Counted from the first letter of the stretch, positions 34,505-47,180 are shown. The stretch is DNA of 64,000 nucleotides from Epiperipatus broadwayi (GCA_028023455.1 JAQFVV010013059.1:124001-188000); one strand, 5' to 3'. Notes: a model not told the origin generated them from the letters alone. Numbers and translations: made by a program.

Positions 34505-34806
34505 TTGTTAAAAAAAAGAAATTAGTAAATCTTTTATTAAAATAGAATCAATGAAGTGGATGGATTTGTTTAATTAATATTGTTCAGAATGTAAGTGAAA
34601 GCATAATCTTGTTTATGCAGTCAGAAGATTGTAGTTCCTCAGTTTTATACACTTTACTAAAACAAAAAAAAAAATAGTAAACTTTTATTAAAACAAAAAT
34701 GAAATCAATGTGACGGACTGGTTTTTTTAAATATCATCCAGAATGCATATTCTCTATGCAGTCTCCACCAGCAGATTGTAGATCCTAAATTTTATATACT
34801 TTATAA
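34505..34806 (+). repeat. Diverged tandem duplication of about 165 bp
   Basis: Blocks TTTTATTAAAA, GAATC or AAATCAATG, TATGCAGTC, AGATTGTAG and TTTTATACTTTA recur in the same order at about 34505-34665 and 34670-34806. Confidence 0.5.
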
Positions 34807-34944
34807 GGGGGGAAAATTGCTAGCCATCTTCTGCATTTTATTTGATCATCAGAGTTGCTGCTGTTCTATCTTCAATTGCCACTAAGAAACAAAAACTCCC
34901 AACTATCTGTTTTTATTATTTTTATGTACAAATTTATCACTTAG

Positions 34945-35040
34945 GTTTGTCAGAAGTTAAAGAGACTACTGAGTTTATTTGATGGAATTGCAAGATTTGC
35001 AGAACAACATGGGTACGAAAAGACATTGCAGGTCTAATAC
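34945..35040 (+). other. Splice-bracketed segment, possible exon
   Basis: An acceptor (ATCACTTAG ending 34944, after a pyrimidine-rich stretch) and a consensus donor (AATAC|GTAAGT at 35041) bracket 96 bases that look less AT-biased than their surroundings. All three frames close inside if read from the acceptor. The longest gives KLKRLLSLFDGIARFAEQHG and then stops with TAA three codons before the donor. A frame starting at ATG 34982 stays open to the donor. It may be a 5' exon, an untranslated or lncRNA exon, or a chance pairing. A plausible acceptor lies at about 35959 (CTCTCCACAG). Confidence 0.3.
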
Positions 35041-35209
35041 GTAAGTACCCACTTTTATTTATTGTTCTTTTTCAAGCAGTTTTCTTCTATTTTCTTTTAA
35101 CTATTCCAGTTAAACCTATAGCTTTCATCAGAAATGTGTTTTGTAACTCTAGAATTTTTTAAACTGCACTACTTCTCTAAGCTATTCTAAGCATGCCTAG
35201 ATAGCCTAG

Positions 35210-35865
35210 AAAATCATTCTTGAGTAAATCTTAACAACTCTTAAGCTATCAACAATCTCAACCTTTTACCAAGGCAATTGCCTTTTCACAATAAAAGTGG
35301 CACCACTTATATATGGTCTGATATGTTTATATAGATATTAAAGATTGCAACTTGACCAAGGAGGATGAGATTAATAATGCAAAGAAGTTTAAACAAACAT
35401 TAATCAGGGAAATATAACCTGTACTGAAAGCAGATTAATGTACTAAGAAACAGTAAAACCAATTATTCAAGGCTTTAGTAGGTTTATAAATATAGATGAT
35501 AACAACTAACTCTTGGCTATCAGCAATGTCAATCTTTAGTAAAGGTGACTGTCTATAACAGTAAATTTGGCACCATCTTTATCTATGGTCAAGTTTTAGA
35601 TATAGATGGTACCATCTTTATTATTATTTTTTAAAGTGTCATAGCATCAGCTGGGACGTGAACCCACAACCTGGGCAATTGCCTGCTAGTGCAAGGCAGT
35701 CGTGCTGACCTCTCGACCACCAATGCAAGACACCAGCTTTATTATTAAAGATGCTGCCTTTACTAAAGGTTGAGATTGCTGATAGCTTAAAGGTTATCAT
35801 TTACATTTATAAACCTATTCAAGCCTTGAGTAATTGGATTTATTGTCTTGACTTAATATTGCAAT
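35210..35865. repeat. Foldback copies of repeat D2 with a SINE in the loop
   Basis: CAATTATTCAAGGC, GGTTTATAAATATAGATGATAAC and TATCAGCAATGTCAATC (35455-35540) are mirrored by GAGATTGCTGATAGC, GTTATCATTTAC, TTTATAAACC and CTTGAGTAATTGG (35775-35850). A further D2-like arm lies at 35210-35340 (CTATCAACAATCTCAACC, ACAATAAAAGTGG). A SINE sits between the arms. Confidence 0.6.
35616..35747 (-). repeat. tRNA-derived SINE with 11-bp target duplication
   Basis: The element at 35627-35736 on the minus strand has the GCATTGGTGGTCGAGAGGTC head and is flanked by CTTTATTATTA at 35616-35626 and 35737-35747. It is inserted in the loop of the surrounding foldback. Confidence 0.8.
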
Positions 35866-36130
35866 ATTTTCTCCTTTTTATTGTATGCAGTCTTTTTACT
35901 GCTATTTTTTAATGACTAATGTTTAGGTTTTTTTTTTATTTGTCATTACTCTCCACAGAATACACAGAAGGAAGGATGAAAACATTTACTTATATTGCTT
36001 TTAAATAATGGATAACTTATTTTTAAAGTTTCAAATCCATTACGAACACATTTACTTTAATTTTTTAAGATCTGCAATTTTACTTTAATTAATTATTAGC
36101 TTGTTTGAAGTATTATAGTTTGTTTTGAAG

Positions 36131-36230
36131 TGTAGTACTGTCAAGCGTTGGTGGCCTAGCGGTTAGCATAGCTGGCCCGGGTTCGCTTCCCGGTCAACTC
36201 ATTTGATTTATGAAAAACAAAATGTAGTAC
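36131..36230 (+). repeat. tRNA-derived SINE, short variant
   Basis: GCGTTGGTGGCCTAGCGG, then the B box GGGTTCGCTTCCC, with the anticodon-arm region deleted. An 8-base direct repeat, TGTAGTAC, flanks it at 36131-36138 and 36223-36230. Confidence 0.7.
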
Positions 36231-36914
36231 AGTACTCGTTTACAAGTGACCATTACTAATGATAGTTTTTACCACATTTGTTCGTTGTTTTAGAATCATT
36301 GAACTTAATACCAGATTACTTTTTAATTTTTTTTTAAAAATATTTTTGACTTTATAAATATATTATAATATTTTTACAAATAACTTATCAAGCGATCCAA
36401 ATTCTCCTGTTAGAGTTTACTTAACGAAGAAAACTGATTTTCATAATTTTTTTATAAGAGCAAAATTGTTTTACTCAGTAAATCAAAATCAATTGTTTTA
36501 AAAAATATACAACTCTGTGCAATAAGGATTCAGACTGATCTTCATTGAACTGAAAAAGGCAAAAATAATGATTTTAAAGAGAATATGTTGACGTTGAATT
36601 TATAATTTTTAAAAATTATGAGCTGTAAAATTTTTGTATTTACTTTTTTACAGAATGTTCATTAACTTACAAATTACTTTGGAATCCATTATTTTTTTAA
36701 CATTTTTCGCTGGATTCATTCACATTGCCTTTCACCTGATGCAGCAGTTAAGGGCTTAAAGAAAAGTATTTTAAAGTGTTTTTTTTTGGTGTTTATTAAT
36801 GTAGTATCAATCTTTAAATGCATCAATATCACAACCATCCTCAACACAGGAACATTTATGACCCTCTCTCACTATGATGCATTTGATAAACAACCTTTAT
36901 TTTTAGATGTGATA

Positions 36915-37400
36915 GAAGGATCATGTGAAAAAGATAAATGATCTCCAATGTATGTATTTTATGCTGAATCAGCACTGATCATTTGATCCTGATCATCATC
37001 TCCCACACACATATACATAATCAGTGCTCAATTTATATTAAGATAGCAAATCCTCAAACTTTAATGGACAGAATTTAATCTTCTCCAACCTCCAACTCTT
37101 CAACCATCCATGCCACTGAAAATTGGATCATGGAACACTCAAAGCCCTTGTTAATGCCAATATTATTTGTCATGTTGACCTTAAGTCACTCTGACAGCTC
37201 ACATATAGGATCATGTGGGAAATGATGATCTGGGATAACTGATAAGTGCTAGTGCAGTATGAAATACATTTATTGGAGACTATTTATTTTTCTCACATGT
37301 TTGTCATCATGTGTATTGGTTGTATAAGATGGAGTGGATAGCCGTAGGAAACTTGAAAGTCTGAATTCAAATCCCTTCTAATTACATTAAGTTCAGTATA
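36915..37400. repeat. HH-B head-to-head pair, inactive ribozymes
   Basis: A minus-strand unit (ribozyme segment 36939-37005) faces a plus-strand unit (37222-37293). The minus copy has lost the CUGAUGA core (AUGAUCA) and has UAAAA. The plus copy has CUGAUAA. Stem I words AUGAUC/GAUCAU survive. The intervening DNA contains the family's CAACTCTTCAACCATCC and ACTCAAAGCCC words. Confidence 0.65.
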
Positions 37401-37959
37401 GATAATATACTTGTGTTTAAATATTATTATTTTTGTTTTGTATTAAGTCAAATTATTAATAGATAACCAAAAAAATACAAACGTAAATCGTGTCCATTAA
37501 TGCAAACTTTAAGTTATTAATCTAAAAAAAGTCTTTATATACACATCTTTATAGTATACATAGACATGGGCGTTTACACATTATAGTATTTACCTTTTAT
37601 TTATTATCGTTTATTATAATTAACAACTAATACATATTTGGTAATAGTAAATTTTCTAATTAATTTTTGCACAATTTTTATTTTTTTAAAAGTAACACTA
37701 ATGAAAAAATATTAATTTTAAATATGACTCCTATCAGACACTTTTATTGTAAAGTATGCCCCTGAAATTTATATTTATCAAAAATAGAGCTTGGTAGATA
37801 GAAAAACGCATAAGTACCATCTTTAATCCTATTTAAAAAAAATATTAACTGTTAATTCTTGCAGCATTTTACGATGTTATGAACCATTATTTACAAATAC
37901 AACTTCGAGTGCTTTAGTATTAGACTGGCTGTGATGAAACTCAATCTCAACCCTAACCC

Positions 37960-40150
37960 ATTACAGCTATGATATTTTTTCATAGCAGATCTAATACTAA
38001 GGAACCCAACCACATCATCTGCATAATTTAGATGATATAATCTCCATTTACTTTTGATCCCTTAGCTTGTCACTTTAATTAAAAAAATAATTTTTGTCAA
38101 TGTGTTGTAAAAATGTGTGAAGATAAGAAATCATTCTGATATACATAATGTTAATCTTTTTAATATCACCATGTTATTTTTGTCTTTTTATAAATATACT
38201 TCAGAACATGACACTATGATCCAAAGCTTTAACCACCATAGAAATGTTTATATAATTAAATGCCTTTTTATAATCTACAAATCCAAAGTATACTGGCAGT
38301 TCATGTTCATTGGCTCTTTATATAACTTCTTTCAATAAGAGAGTGTGACTTATTATGCTAAAACCATTTTTAAATCCACCTTGTTCTTTTGGTCACTTAG
38401 AATATAAAGTTTGCTGTAGATAAGTTGTAATTATCTTGATAAAGAGTTTACATAGAAAGGTAGGAAGACTAAACAGGTCTGTAATTTTTATCTTCTTTAT
38501 CATCTTTTTTAAATATCAATATCGCTATTGCATAGTTTTAACCATCACCTTATCATTTAGACATTTAGTATAAAGCTTTTCCAATATCTGCTTCTTTTAA
38601 ATATCAATAATTCCATAATTTTCTGAAGCTTTTTCCTTCTTTATAGATTTAATTGCATATCTCATTTCTTCATTTAAAATGATAAACAATTCAGAAGATG
38701 TAACAAATACTTTGGATTTCTATTTTTGTTCTTTATTACTATATATAATTCTTTATAAAATTCTTTGACACATTATATGATGTCATCTCTCTTTTTAGTA
38801 GGAGTTTCATCTTCTTTTTTTTAATTGCAGAAAAAACTTTTCCTTTAATACCAAGATGTTGCTTTACACTATTATTATCTTCTATAGCTTTTCTTGCCAA
38901 TTGATAATTATATTTTTATATATCATTATTAACTTTTTTTCATACCATTTTACAACATCCTAGATATTCATATTCCTTTTCTTCCTCATATGTTGTCTCA
39001 TCTCAGTAGAAAAGTTATTAATGAATTGCTACTTTTTTGCATAAGATATCTTTCCTACAGTTTTAAATAAAATATTAGTTATTAATTTATTGACTTCAGT
39101 GAATTCCAAATCATCTTCAAATTCACTGAAATGTTTTTGAAAGATAGAAATCAACTTATTACTGATTTTCTTAATAGTTTTCTACTCTCTAGTTTGTCAT
39201 TATCAAATATTTCACATCTTACTAATCAATGATTACTTCCTATGTTGAATCTATTAAAATCATTACTGTCTTGGAATACATATTTTATACTAATCAAAAT
39301 AAAATGCAATTTTGTTTTATCTATCTTGTCTATTTACATTTAGCATTTTTCTCAATGATAAAATTCATTATATACAAATATGCAAATTCCACAATTCTGT
39401 ATTATCTCTTATTCCTATCACCATAACCAAATTTACCACAACACTTTCATCTTTCAATATATTTACAATTCTAGCGCCAAAGACTCCCATGACAATTTTA
39501 AAATGCATTTGGTTTTATCAAAAGCATTTTGGATATCCACACAAAAATAAAAATTTAGTGGGACATAAACCTGAATTATCTGCATTTTGTATCTTCCATT
39601 AATTTGAATAACTAATCTTCTCATCTATCTGATAAACCATTAGTCATTCTAATACCATTTGTGCTTTTGTAATAGAGTATATATTCATTTTTAAATCAAT
39701 TGTTTTTTCACCTTTTCTTTTAACTTTACAAAGTCCATTAAAGTCTCTTAATATTAGATCACTCTTCTAATTTGTGAAATATTCTGCACTGTAAAGTGAT
39801 ATGTAGATGTAAAGACCATTATTGAATGGCTGTCTGAATTCACAACTAAGGATTTTTTGATCCCTTCTAAAATGAGCTACAAACCACTGGCTTGGCTGGC
39901 AACTTTATAGTATCCTGAAAATAAAGATCAAGATTGAGTATTGTCTACCATGATTGCAAATATTTATAAAGATGAGTGATCATTCATGCACACATGCACT
40001 CTGCCTCTAAGAAAACTTAACTGATATTTCAGTTAAGAACTATCTAGAAATTGAAAAGAAATGCCATGATGTTTTTTGATCTTAATCTCAGAGATAAAAC
40101 ACTAGCAAATTCAGAACACTAGCTGATGCATAGCGGTGAGTACCTACTTA
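37960..40150 (-). pseudogene. RTE-type LINE (family B), endonuclease and RT, decayed
   Basis: Going 5' to 3' on the minus strand: a 5' leader shared with the copies at 59.9 and 62.7 kb (to about 40150); endonuclease pieces GLCKVKRKGEKTIDLK (about 39700) and RYKMQIIQVYVP (about 39560); the linker with FNIGSNHRLVRCEIF-like words (about 39250); RT blocks FKKDDKEDKNYRPV (about 38500), a GGFKNGFS-like stretch, YFGFVDYKKAFNYIN (about 38260) and HLNYADDVVGF (about 38010). Stops and frameshifts are frequent. The YADD box itself is still readable. Confidence 0.75.
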
Positions 40151-40159
40151 TGTTTATTT

Positions 40160-42589
40160 ATTACTTAAATAGAATACATTGTAGTAATATCTACAATGTT
40201 ATAAATGTATAGGTTAATCATTAGGTTTTGCCTTACTTACTCGCTTTAAGGCCTCAAAATGAATTCAAAGAGTTTACTTTCAATAAGTTTTTCTGCCATT
40301 ATAATTTCATTGATTTTTATAAACACATCACCATCTCAAAACATTCACCAGAACATGGTTAGATCAATGCTTGTCATTATGCATGCATTTCATGAATAAC
40401 CTTAATTGATAATGTGACCTGGAGGTAATAAACGCATTTGAATCTTTTATGCATATATGTCAGCTTGATAATTTTTATTAATTATAAAATATTTTTAATG
40501 AAAATCTATTCACCAGACAGTGCTTAATCTTGGATTGAAGAATATGAAAATGTATAACATGTAGTTTTCTAATACTTAAACTTCAAAATTGAATGTTATT
40601 TTGTAATTTATTCATTTACTATTGAGTTGATTATTGAATTATGAGAACTGTTAATAAAAATGTTACATTGCCTTATTCCATTAAAAAAAAGTACTCTATT
40701 AACTGCATATTTTGATTTAAATAACTTATGGTGCTATAGATCTACTCTAATTACACAAGTGTTTAATTAAAATTATCAGTAATTTTAATGTATTTTAATT
40801 TATATATTTGAGATTTATATTTTTGAGTAAATTATCCAGATTTCAATAAACACGTTAGAATAGAAATTGTGAAAATTGTTGAGTTAGTTGATCGTGCTTA
40901 ACCTATTTGCCATCCCTGGCAGATAGGATTGTTATATATTTTAGTATAAAATAAATCTGCTTATTAAGACCAAAAACTTATATTTCTTTGTAATTACATT
41001 TTTTTATAACAATATTCTTTTTTTAAGTGTTAAGTGCAAGATATTTTATTTTAATCTGTCTAAATGATCATCAATAATTTCTTTTTGGCTCATTGCCTGG
41101 CTTTTTATTTGCCATTATTATTATTATTATTTTATTATTATTATAAAATTATTTTATGTATTTATTATTTATTTATTTATTTATTTGTCAGTCAATTTTT
41201 AATTTTTATTTATTTATTTTGAGAAATCGGTCGCCTCGTATTATAATAAGAGTAGTGTATTTACGAGCAAAAGTTGCTATCTGGCAATCTGATACAGAAG
41301 CGTTATATTTACCAAAAATTAAAATGTATGGTCTATGTTTTATAATCTTGGCATCCAAAATCAATTTATTCTCATAAGAACTGAGTGTAATAAATATTAT
41401 TTATTATTCTCATTTGATAAGTGTTTAATTATTCATAAAATTATTTAAAAAAATTAATATATTAGAATCAGTTTCATATTGATAATTCTTTCACACACCT
41501 AGTGCCTTTGCTAATATTTTTTAAGTCTTCCTTTATCAAAGTAAAATGACAGATAATCCTTTAATCTCAAAATTAATTTGCATTTGATAACAGTAATTCA
41601 TTTAATTGTTACTCCACTCCTAAATTCAACACTGAAAACGCTCCACTTTGAGGAAAGCTAATAGTCAGAAATTAGCTCAGTTCTATTTAACATTACTATT
41701 TGGTATAGTAATAAAAAGAAATAAATAATCATTGCTTGGAAGTTTATATGAACTCCAAGTATTAGAAATGGCAGGTCTGAAGCTCAATTCGTGGTCCTAG
41801 AGCTCCAAAGACATTGCTCTATCACAGCACTCAAATTGTGCAGTGTTCTATATTTATTTTTATTTATGAAGATATTTCAGAAAAAGAATGTTGGAAAATA
41901 GATTTCTGTCACAAAATGTTTCGACATCTGATTGTTAATTTTATTTTATTATAATAACCTTTCTAATCTAATAAAAATATCCAAATCAACACTGATAAAA
42001 TATTTAGTTGTCAATTAGTAGGGTTTTATGATATTGGGGTTAGTGCATTTTGGATGAACTTTAGAAAAATATTCAGGTCACAACTAATTTTGTAGCTTTT
42101 CAAAGAACTTGACTTTATAGCCAACCTAGTTAACTATCTAATATTAGTTAATAAATAGGTCCTTATTTATTTTTTCTATAGGATCCCATTTTCCTTTGAG
42201 TTATATGAGTATTGTAAAAATTAAAAAAGAATGCATTTACAATATGGGGCAGCCATTAACCACTGATGGGAGAAACATCTTACTCCTGTTACCATGGTTT
42301 ATATTTATTTTTTAAAACTTATTTAACAAATAAATAATTCAGTATAAAAGGAATTGACTGTGCTTCTCCTTATACGTTAAATGTTTGTGGTGTTCCCAAA
42401 AGTCTGTTTTATTACTAAATCTAGTATAAATTGACCCAACAGAAAAATTTTGGTTATCATCAATTTTTAAATGGTTTGTGGTTACCAATAAAATTCTATA
42501 AGTAAACCAAAATATCAATTTATGTGGCCAATAGTAGAAATGGTAGGTGTTATTAATTTGAATATATTAGTCAATTTAAATAATACCTT
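40160..42589. other. Unassigned AT-rich DNA with ATT and TTTA runs
   Basis: Simple repeats at about 41112-41145 (ATT)n and 41156-41220 (TTTA)n. No exon or known element was recognised. Confidence 0.45.
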
Positions 42590-43300
42590 TTCAAGTAGAA
42601 AGGCAGAGGCTAAATGTTGAGACACACATTTAAATATTCTACTGCTACTTATAACAAGATGAAATGTAAAATATTTCACCATAATTACAGAATTGCTATA
42701 ACTAAATTAGTTGTATGTGTAGTTGTTATTTTACCTAATTTATTTTATAGATTTGAGATTTGGATATTCTATCAATACAACATAAAGGCATTTTTTTATT
42801 TTTTTATTATTTAAGAATGCTTTACAAGAATTCTAAAAGTTCAAAGGCAAGATTATAAGACCAATCAATATTCATCTTTCTGGATTTGATACTATAAAAT
42901 AAACTGTTGTAAAATCACATCTTCATTGAACAATACTTATGAAATGAATGAACAATATAAGACTTGCTAAAAGCATTTTATTGTGAACTTGCACATTGTT
43001 TTTATGGGAAATAAACTCTGCCTACATTTTAAAGATTATTTCAATACACTTTAAAGAAATAGTATATTAAGTGCTTTCATCATAAAGACGTGACTGAACA
43101 TAGAATACAGTTGTGATAACATTAGTGAAGTTGTTAAAGTTTTGCATAAAAAGAAGCATGTTGCAGAAAAAGTTATAAGTCAGCATTACAAAATGTCAAA
43201 TAATCAGAATGGACCAATATATTCTGTATGTGGGCATAACTGTGATTCACATATTGATTTGTATACTCACTGCACATCTTATCACTGTTGTATTATTGTT
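42590..43300 (+). pseudogene. LINE (family A), C-terminal region with zinc finger
   Basis: The plus-strand translation, across several stops, follows the tail of Jockey/RTE-type LINE proteins: ITKLVVCVVVILPNLFYR and FEIWIFYQYNIKAF (the usual LPTLLYGSETW region), VQRQDYKTNQ, and then an open frame at 43142-43333 with HKKKHVAEKVISQHYKM and the terminal finger YSVCGHNCDSHIDLYTHCTSYH. This retains the C-x3-4-C and H spacing of the C-terminal zinc finger of these elements. The RT itself is absent. Confidence 0.65.
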
Positions 43301-44109
43301 ACTATTTTTTGTTTTCTCTTTTTTCCCTCTTAGAGTTGAAATAGCCATACTCACTGAGAATGGCTGATGATGATAAGTAAAGTTGTGAAACACCAATAGT
43401 TTTATTATGTTTCAAGTGTTGGTGATTCATAATTCTACTTAACTGAAAACCTTTGTATTAGATAGCAAAAGGCAAAAGACTTAATAGTGGAAATTATGCT
43501 TATGTAATAAAGACTCACAAATATTTATAAGATAATAAAATTATTTGCTATTATTTTTATTATCCATTTAATACTTTTTATTATCACTAATAATTACATA
43601 TATTTATATTGGACTTATGATTTTGATAAAACAATAACATCAAGCAAAGGTTTTTATTATTTTATGCATGTTTAACATACCATAAATATGTTTATTAAAA
43701 TCAGTCAACATGCTAGAATTGGATCACTTCATCTTTCTTACTTCTTATCCTTTTTTATTTATAACTATTTTCAAGTTATCTTAGATCAGGAGTGTATTTA
43801 ATTTTGCTGTTATGTATTTCAGCAGTAAACCGCAAACTCATCAGTCAGGAGCAGCATCTCAATCATATATTAATATTTATATTGTCAAACAATTTTAATA
43901 ATTAAATGATCTTCAATGAATATTTAGATCTACCTAACTGTTAAGAACAATTAATAAAATAATCTGGTTAAATGATACCATTTAAAAATCTCCACCACTC
44001 ACCCAAATATAATACGTACATTAAGTTCTCTGCATCAGCAGTCAAGATGCAATACTTTTATTTTTTATTAGTGTAAGTTTTTTATTATTTTCTATCTTGC
44101 TTAATTGTA
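43301..44109. other. LINE tail and AT-rich DNA
   Basis: 43340-43420 continues the LINE 3' region (GGCTGATGATGATAAGTAAAG, GTGAAACACC), a tail often present in such elements. Beyond it nothing is recognised. Confidence 0.4.
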
Positions 44110-44575
44110 AATATAGGGGATTTGAACTCAGACTTTCAAGTCTCTTCACTATCCACACTATCTCATACTACTGATACACATGACCACACACATGCAGTAA
44201 AGATAAATAATCACCAATATATGTATTTCATGCTAAACCAGCATTCATTAGTTGGTCCAGATCATCATCTCCCATACATATATATAATCAGTGCTCTGTT
44301 AATAGCAAATCCTTACAATTTAATGGACAGGCTTCAACCCACTCCAACCTCCAACTCTTCAGCCATCCATACCATTGAAAAGCACTGATTATATATATAT
44401 ATGGGAGATAATAGTCTGGACCAACTGATGAGTGCTAGTTTAGCATGAAATACATATATTGGTGATTATTTATATTTTCTGCATGTATCATGAATATCAG
44501 TAGTATGAGATAGTATGTATAGTGAAGGGGCTTGAAAGTCTGAGTTAAAATCCCCTATACCTTGCTTATAACAAG
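44110..44575. repeat. HH-B head-to-head pair with one intact ribozyme
   Basis: The left, minus-strand unit starts GGGGATTTGAACTCAGAC (a B-box-like word) and the right, plus-strand unit ends with its inverse, CTGAGTTAAAATCCCC. The left ribozyme (44204-44272) has the core CUAAUGA, a G-to-A change that should abolish cleavage. The right one (44408-44470) is intact. A short TA run marks the junction side near 44391-44402. Confidence 0.75.
44408..44472 (+). ncRNA. Hammerhead ribozyme HH-B, best-preserved copy
   Basis: Distal stem I AATAGTC (44410-44416) pairs with GATTATT (44464-44470), with one G-U; proximal stem I CCAA (44421-44424) pairs with TTGG (44459-44462). Core CTGATGA is at 44425-44431. 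The G-U pair closing stem II is followed by TGCT (44433-44436) with AGCA (44442-44445). GAAA is at 44447-44450. Stem III is only two to three pairs around ACAT. The cleavage triplet ATA ends at 44458. The bulge TGGA in stem I is on the 5' side. The arrangement is that of a type I hammerhead with a minimal stem III, as known from Penelope-like elements and retrozymes. Confidence 0.75.
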
Positions 44576-44964
44576 TTAATGTAGAATTTTAAATTTACAG
44601 AAGCATCTTAAATTACAGTAAGTTCTGAAATTTAGAACCCTAAAGCCTTGACACCATTTATATACAAATTAGCAATCACAACCTATAAAAACACTTTAAA
44701 CATTTATGGTATAATAAATATAAAAATTATGTTGAAACATAAGAATTAGGATTTAATATATGATCGTGATACCACAGATACTGATTAGTTAAAAATGTAC
44801 AGGTGAAACACATTCATAAATATTTTACTACAACATTATAGCAAAGCTATGATATAAGATCTTTTTTTTTGCTTATGCAAATGATGACATTATATTTTAT
44901 CTCTTATCATAATTATTTCTGTGGGTTAATAAATTATATATATATATATATGTAATATCATCAT

Positions 44965-45065
44965 TAAAAAAACCAGTCAACACTTAGACAATCTCAATAT
45001 TAATAATAATCAACAATCTCAAACTGTTGTCAAGGCAATCTCATTTAAACAATAAAGGTGGAATG
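44965..45065 (+). repeat. Dispersed repeat D2, uninterrupted copy
   Basis: CCAGTCAACACTTAGACAAT, CAACAATCTCAAACTGTTG and AACAATAAAGGTGG. It matches both sides of the hAT insertion at 27960-28752 and acts as its empty-site relative. Confidence 0.7.
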
Positions 45066-47069
45066 TATAAAGAGGCATGCCATAGTAGGTCTAATTACAT
45101 TGACATTGAAAAAGATATCATGAACATAAATTTTATATAAGTCACAATATTTTGTTGATAGATTTAAATCTGTGTTTTCTGAACATTCACTTGATAATAA
45201 TGGAGATTTTTGCTTTGATATTGTTTTAATCTTACATGTGGAAAATGATTAGAAGAGAAAAAAAATTAGAGTCATATTTTATAAATATGACAAACAACAT
45301 ATTAAATAAACAGTATAATTGTGTGAATACACTTGTGCATAAATTATGGAAAGTTGGTCATGCACATATGACTTTAATGAGATTTTTTTTATTTTAACTG
45401 TTAAATGCTACTCAGGATGGCATACATTACTGCAAGCTGGTTATAGTTATGATTTATTTTTTTATATTGGTATACTACATATTTTAGAGTTATTCCAGAA
45501 TATTTTGATTATATATATATATAAATAAATGTTAAAATGAATATATATATATATATATATTTAGGTTTTTCACGTGTGTAGTTGTTTATTATTAATACTA
45601 TTAGTAGTACTAATACTACTATTATTACTACTATAGCACTGACATTTCATATTTATCTTAGTAATATTGATGATCCAGTGCCATTAATTCTTTTATTTAA
45701 TATAAAAATTTAAGGGTTCTGGTAAGAAGGAGGGGGCGGGGGTTGATGAATATTTAAAATTTTTATAAAACATGACAATCAAAATAAAAAATAAAGCAGT
45801 TAACATTTCTTTTTTTAAAGACAACTTCTGCTCAGTTTAGTATTGTATTCAGTAACCGACAGATAAGCCATATAGAAAATTACATTGGACATCTAAAATG
45901 TAACAAGATAAAAGTCTTTTAATAAATATCTTACTGCATGGTAAAGATCTGTTTACTGTCCCTTGTGATGAAATAATAAAAGAAAATACTAAATTTGCTA
46001 ACTGTTAGGTAATAAAGATTTGTGTAGTTCTCTAAGAATATCTAGATGCCCATTTTTCAACCAACATTGGATGAATGGTTATCTAGATTATCCATAAAGC
46101 AGCAACATGAGAGAAAAATAGTCTCTTAATCTTTTACTTAACTCTGATTTGAACATAGGTAGGAAGTTACCTTATCTCTGCTGGAATGTTACCAGGCAGA
46201 TTTTGATGATAATTATTGCACTACCTAAGATACTTAGAGTATGGCAGGCAAGATTCAGTCAAAGCAACAATACCATAATAACAATAATGACAAGAGTCCA
46301 TGCACACTCAAAAATCTGCAAACCATCTTCATATATATAATATTAACTATATCTTTCTTATTATATTGCCAGATTCATATAATATAATATTAAGTCATCT
46401 ATACTCTTTATTCATATATTTGTATTATGTTGTAGGTGTGAAAAAGATTGATGGGCAGTCGAAACAGTAAAAAAAAAAGGGTGTAAAAAAGCATTTTGAA
46501 ACAGTAATAAAGAACATAGATGATTTAATATGATATGCATGCATATATATTTTATTATCTTCCTTTATGTCCTTATGACTAAAATCTGAAACAATTAATG
46601 AAATTTGCTTTTACGTGAGTATGATCGTCAAAATGTTAAATTGTTTGAAGTAGGAGCCTGTAAAAAGATATAAGTGCCGCTGGCAGTTAAGATGTGGACA
46701 GAAAAAGATATTTATGACTGATCACAGCTACCTTTTAAACTTTGCATGGTTTAAAAGATAATTAGGCACGTATGTATTTTACGTATTACCGTAACCATTA
46801 TTATTAATACTAAAATGCTGTATATGTTGATATCTGCGACATCTAGTGGTCATAAAAATGAACTTAGCCTATTCGCAACATTTTCCAATATAGTACAGTA
46901 TATCGAAAATTAGTGATAATGAGATTTTATATGTTAGACTACTTCCATCGTCTAGTTTAATTATTATTATTTTTCTTTTTAAAAAAAGTTTAAACTTTAT
47001 TTCTACTATTTTCATTAGTAAAGCATACGGGTGCATATAGAACCCAATGTGTCAAATGGTATTAGTCTC
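45066..47069. other. Unassigned AT-rich DNA
   Basis: Contains TA runs at 45538-45561 and a TAC/TAT trinucleotide run at 45586-45640. The fragment GGGCAGTCGAAACAGT at 46453 recalls the repeat tails at 52190 and 59500. No gene is supported. Confidence 0.45.
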
Positions 47070-47180
47070 CTTTTCTTCTTCAGGTATAACTGGCCTGATT
47101 AATTACAATACTTGCAAGGAAATTGAACTGATGTTTGAATTTAAGTGACGCTCTAACCAACCAAGCTATTCTTTCAAACT
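47070..47180 (-). repeat. Decayed tRNA-derived SINE, second type
   Basis: CTTCTTCAGGTATAACTGG and CGCTCTAACCAACCAAGC match the element at 10095-10236. Both promoter boxes are degraded. Confidence 0.5.

Noticed and set aside
36139-36222. tRNA gene with good B box
   Set aside because: The anticodon arm is missing and a flanking direct repeat is present; SINE.
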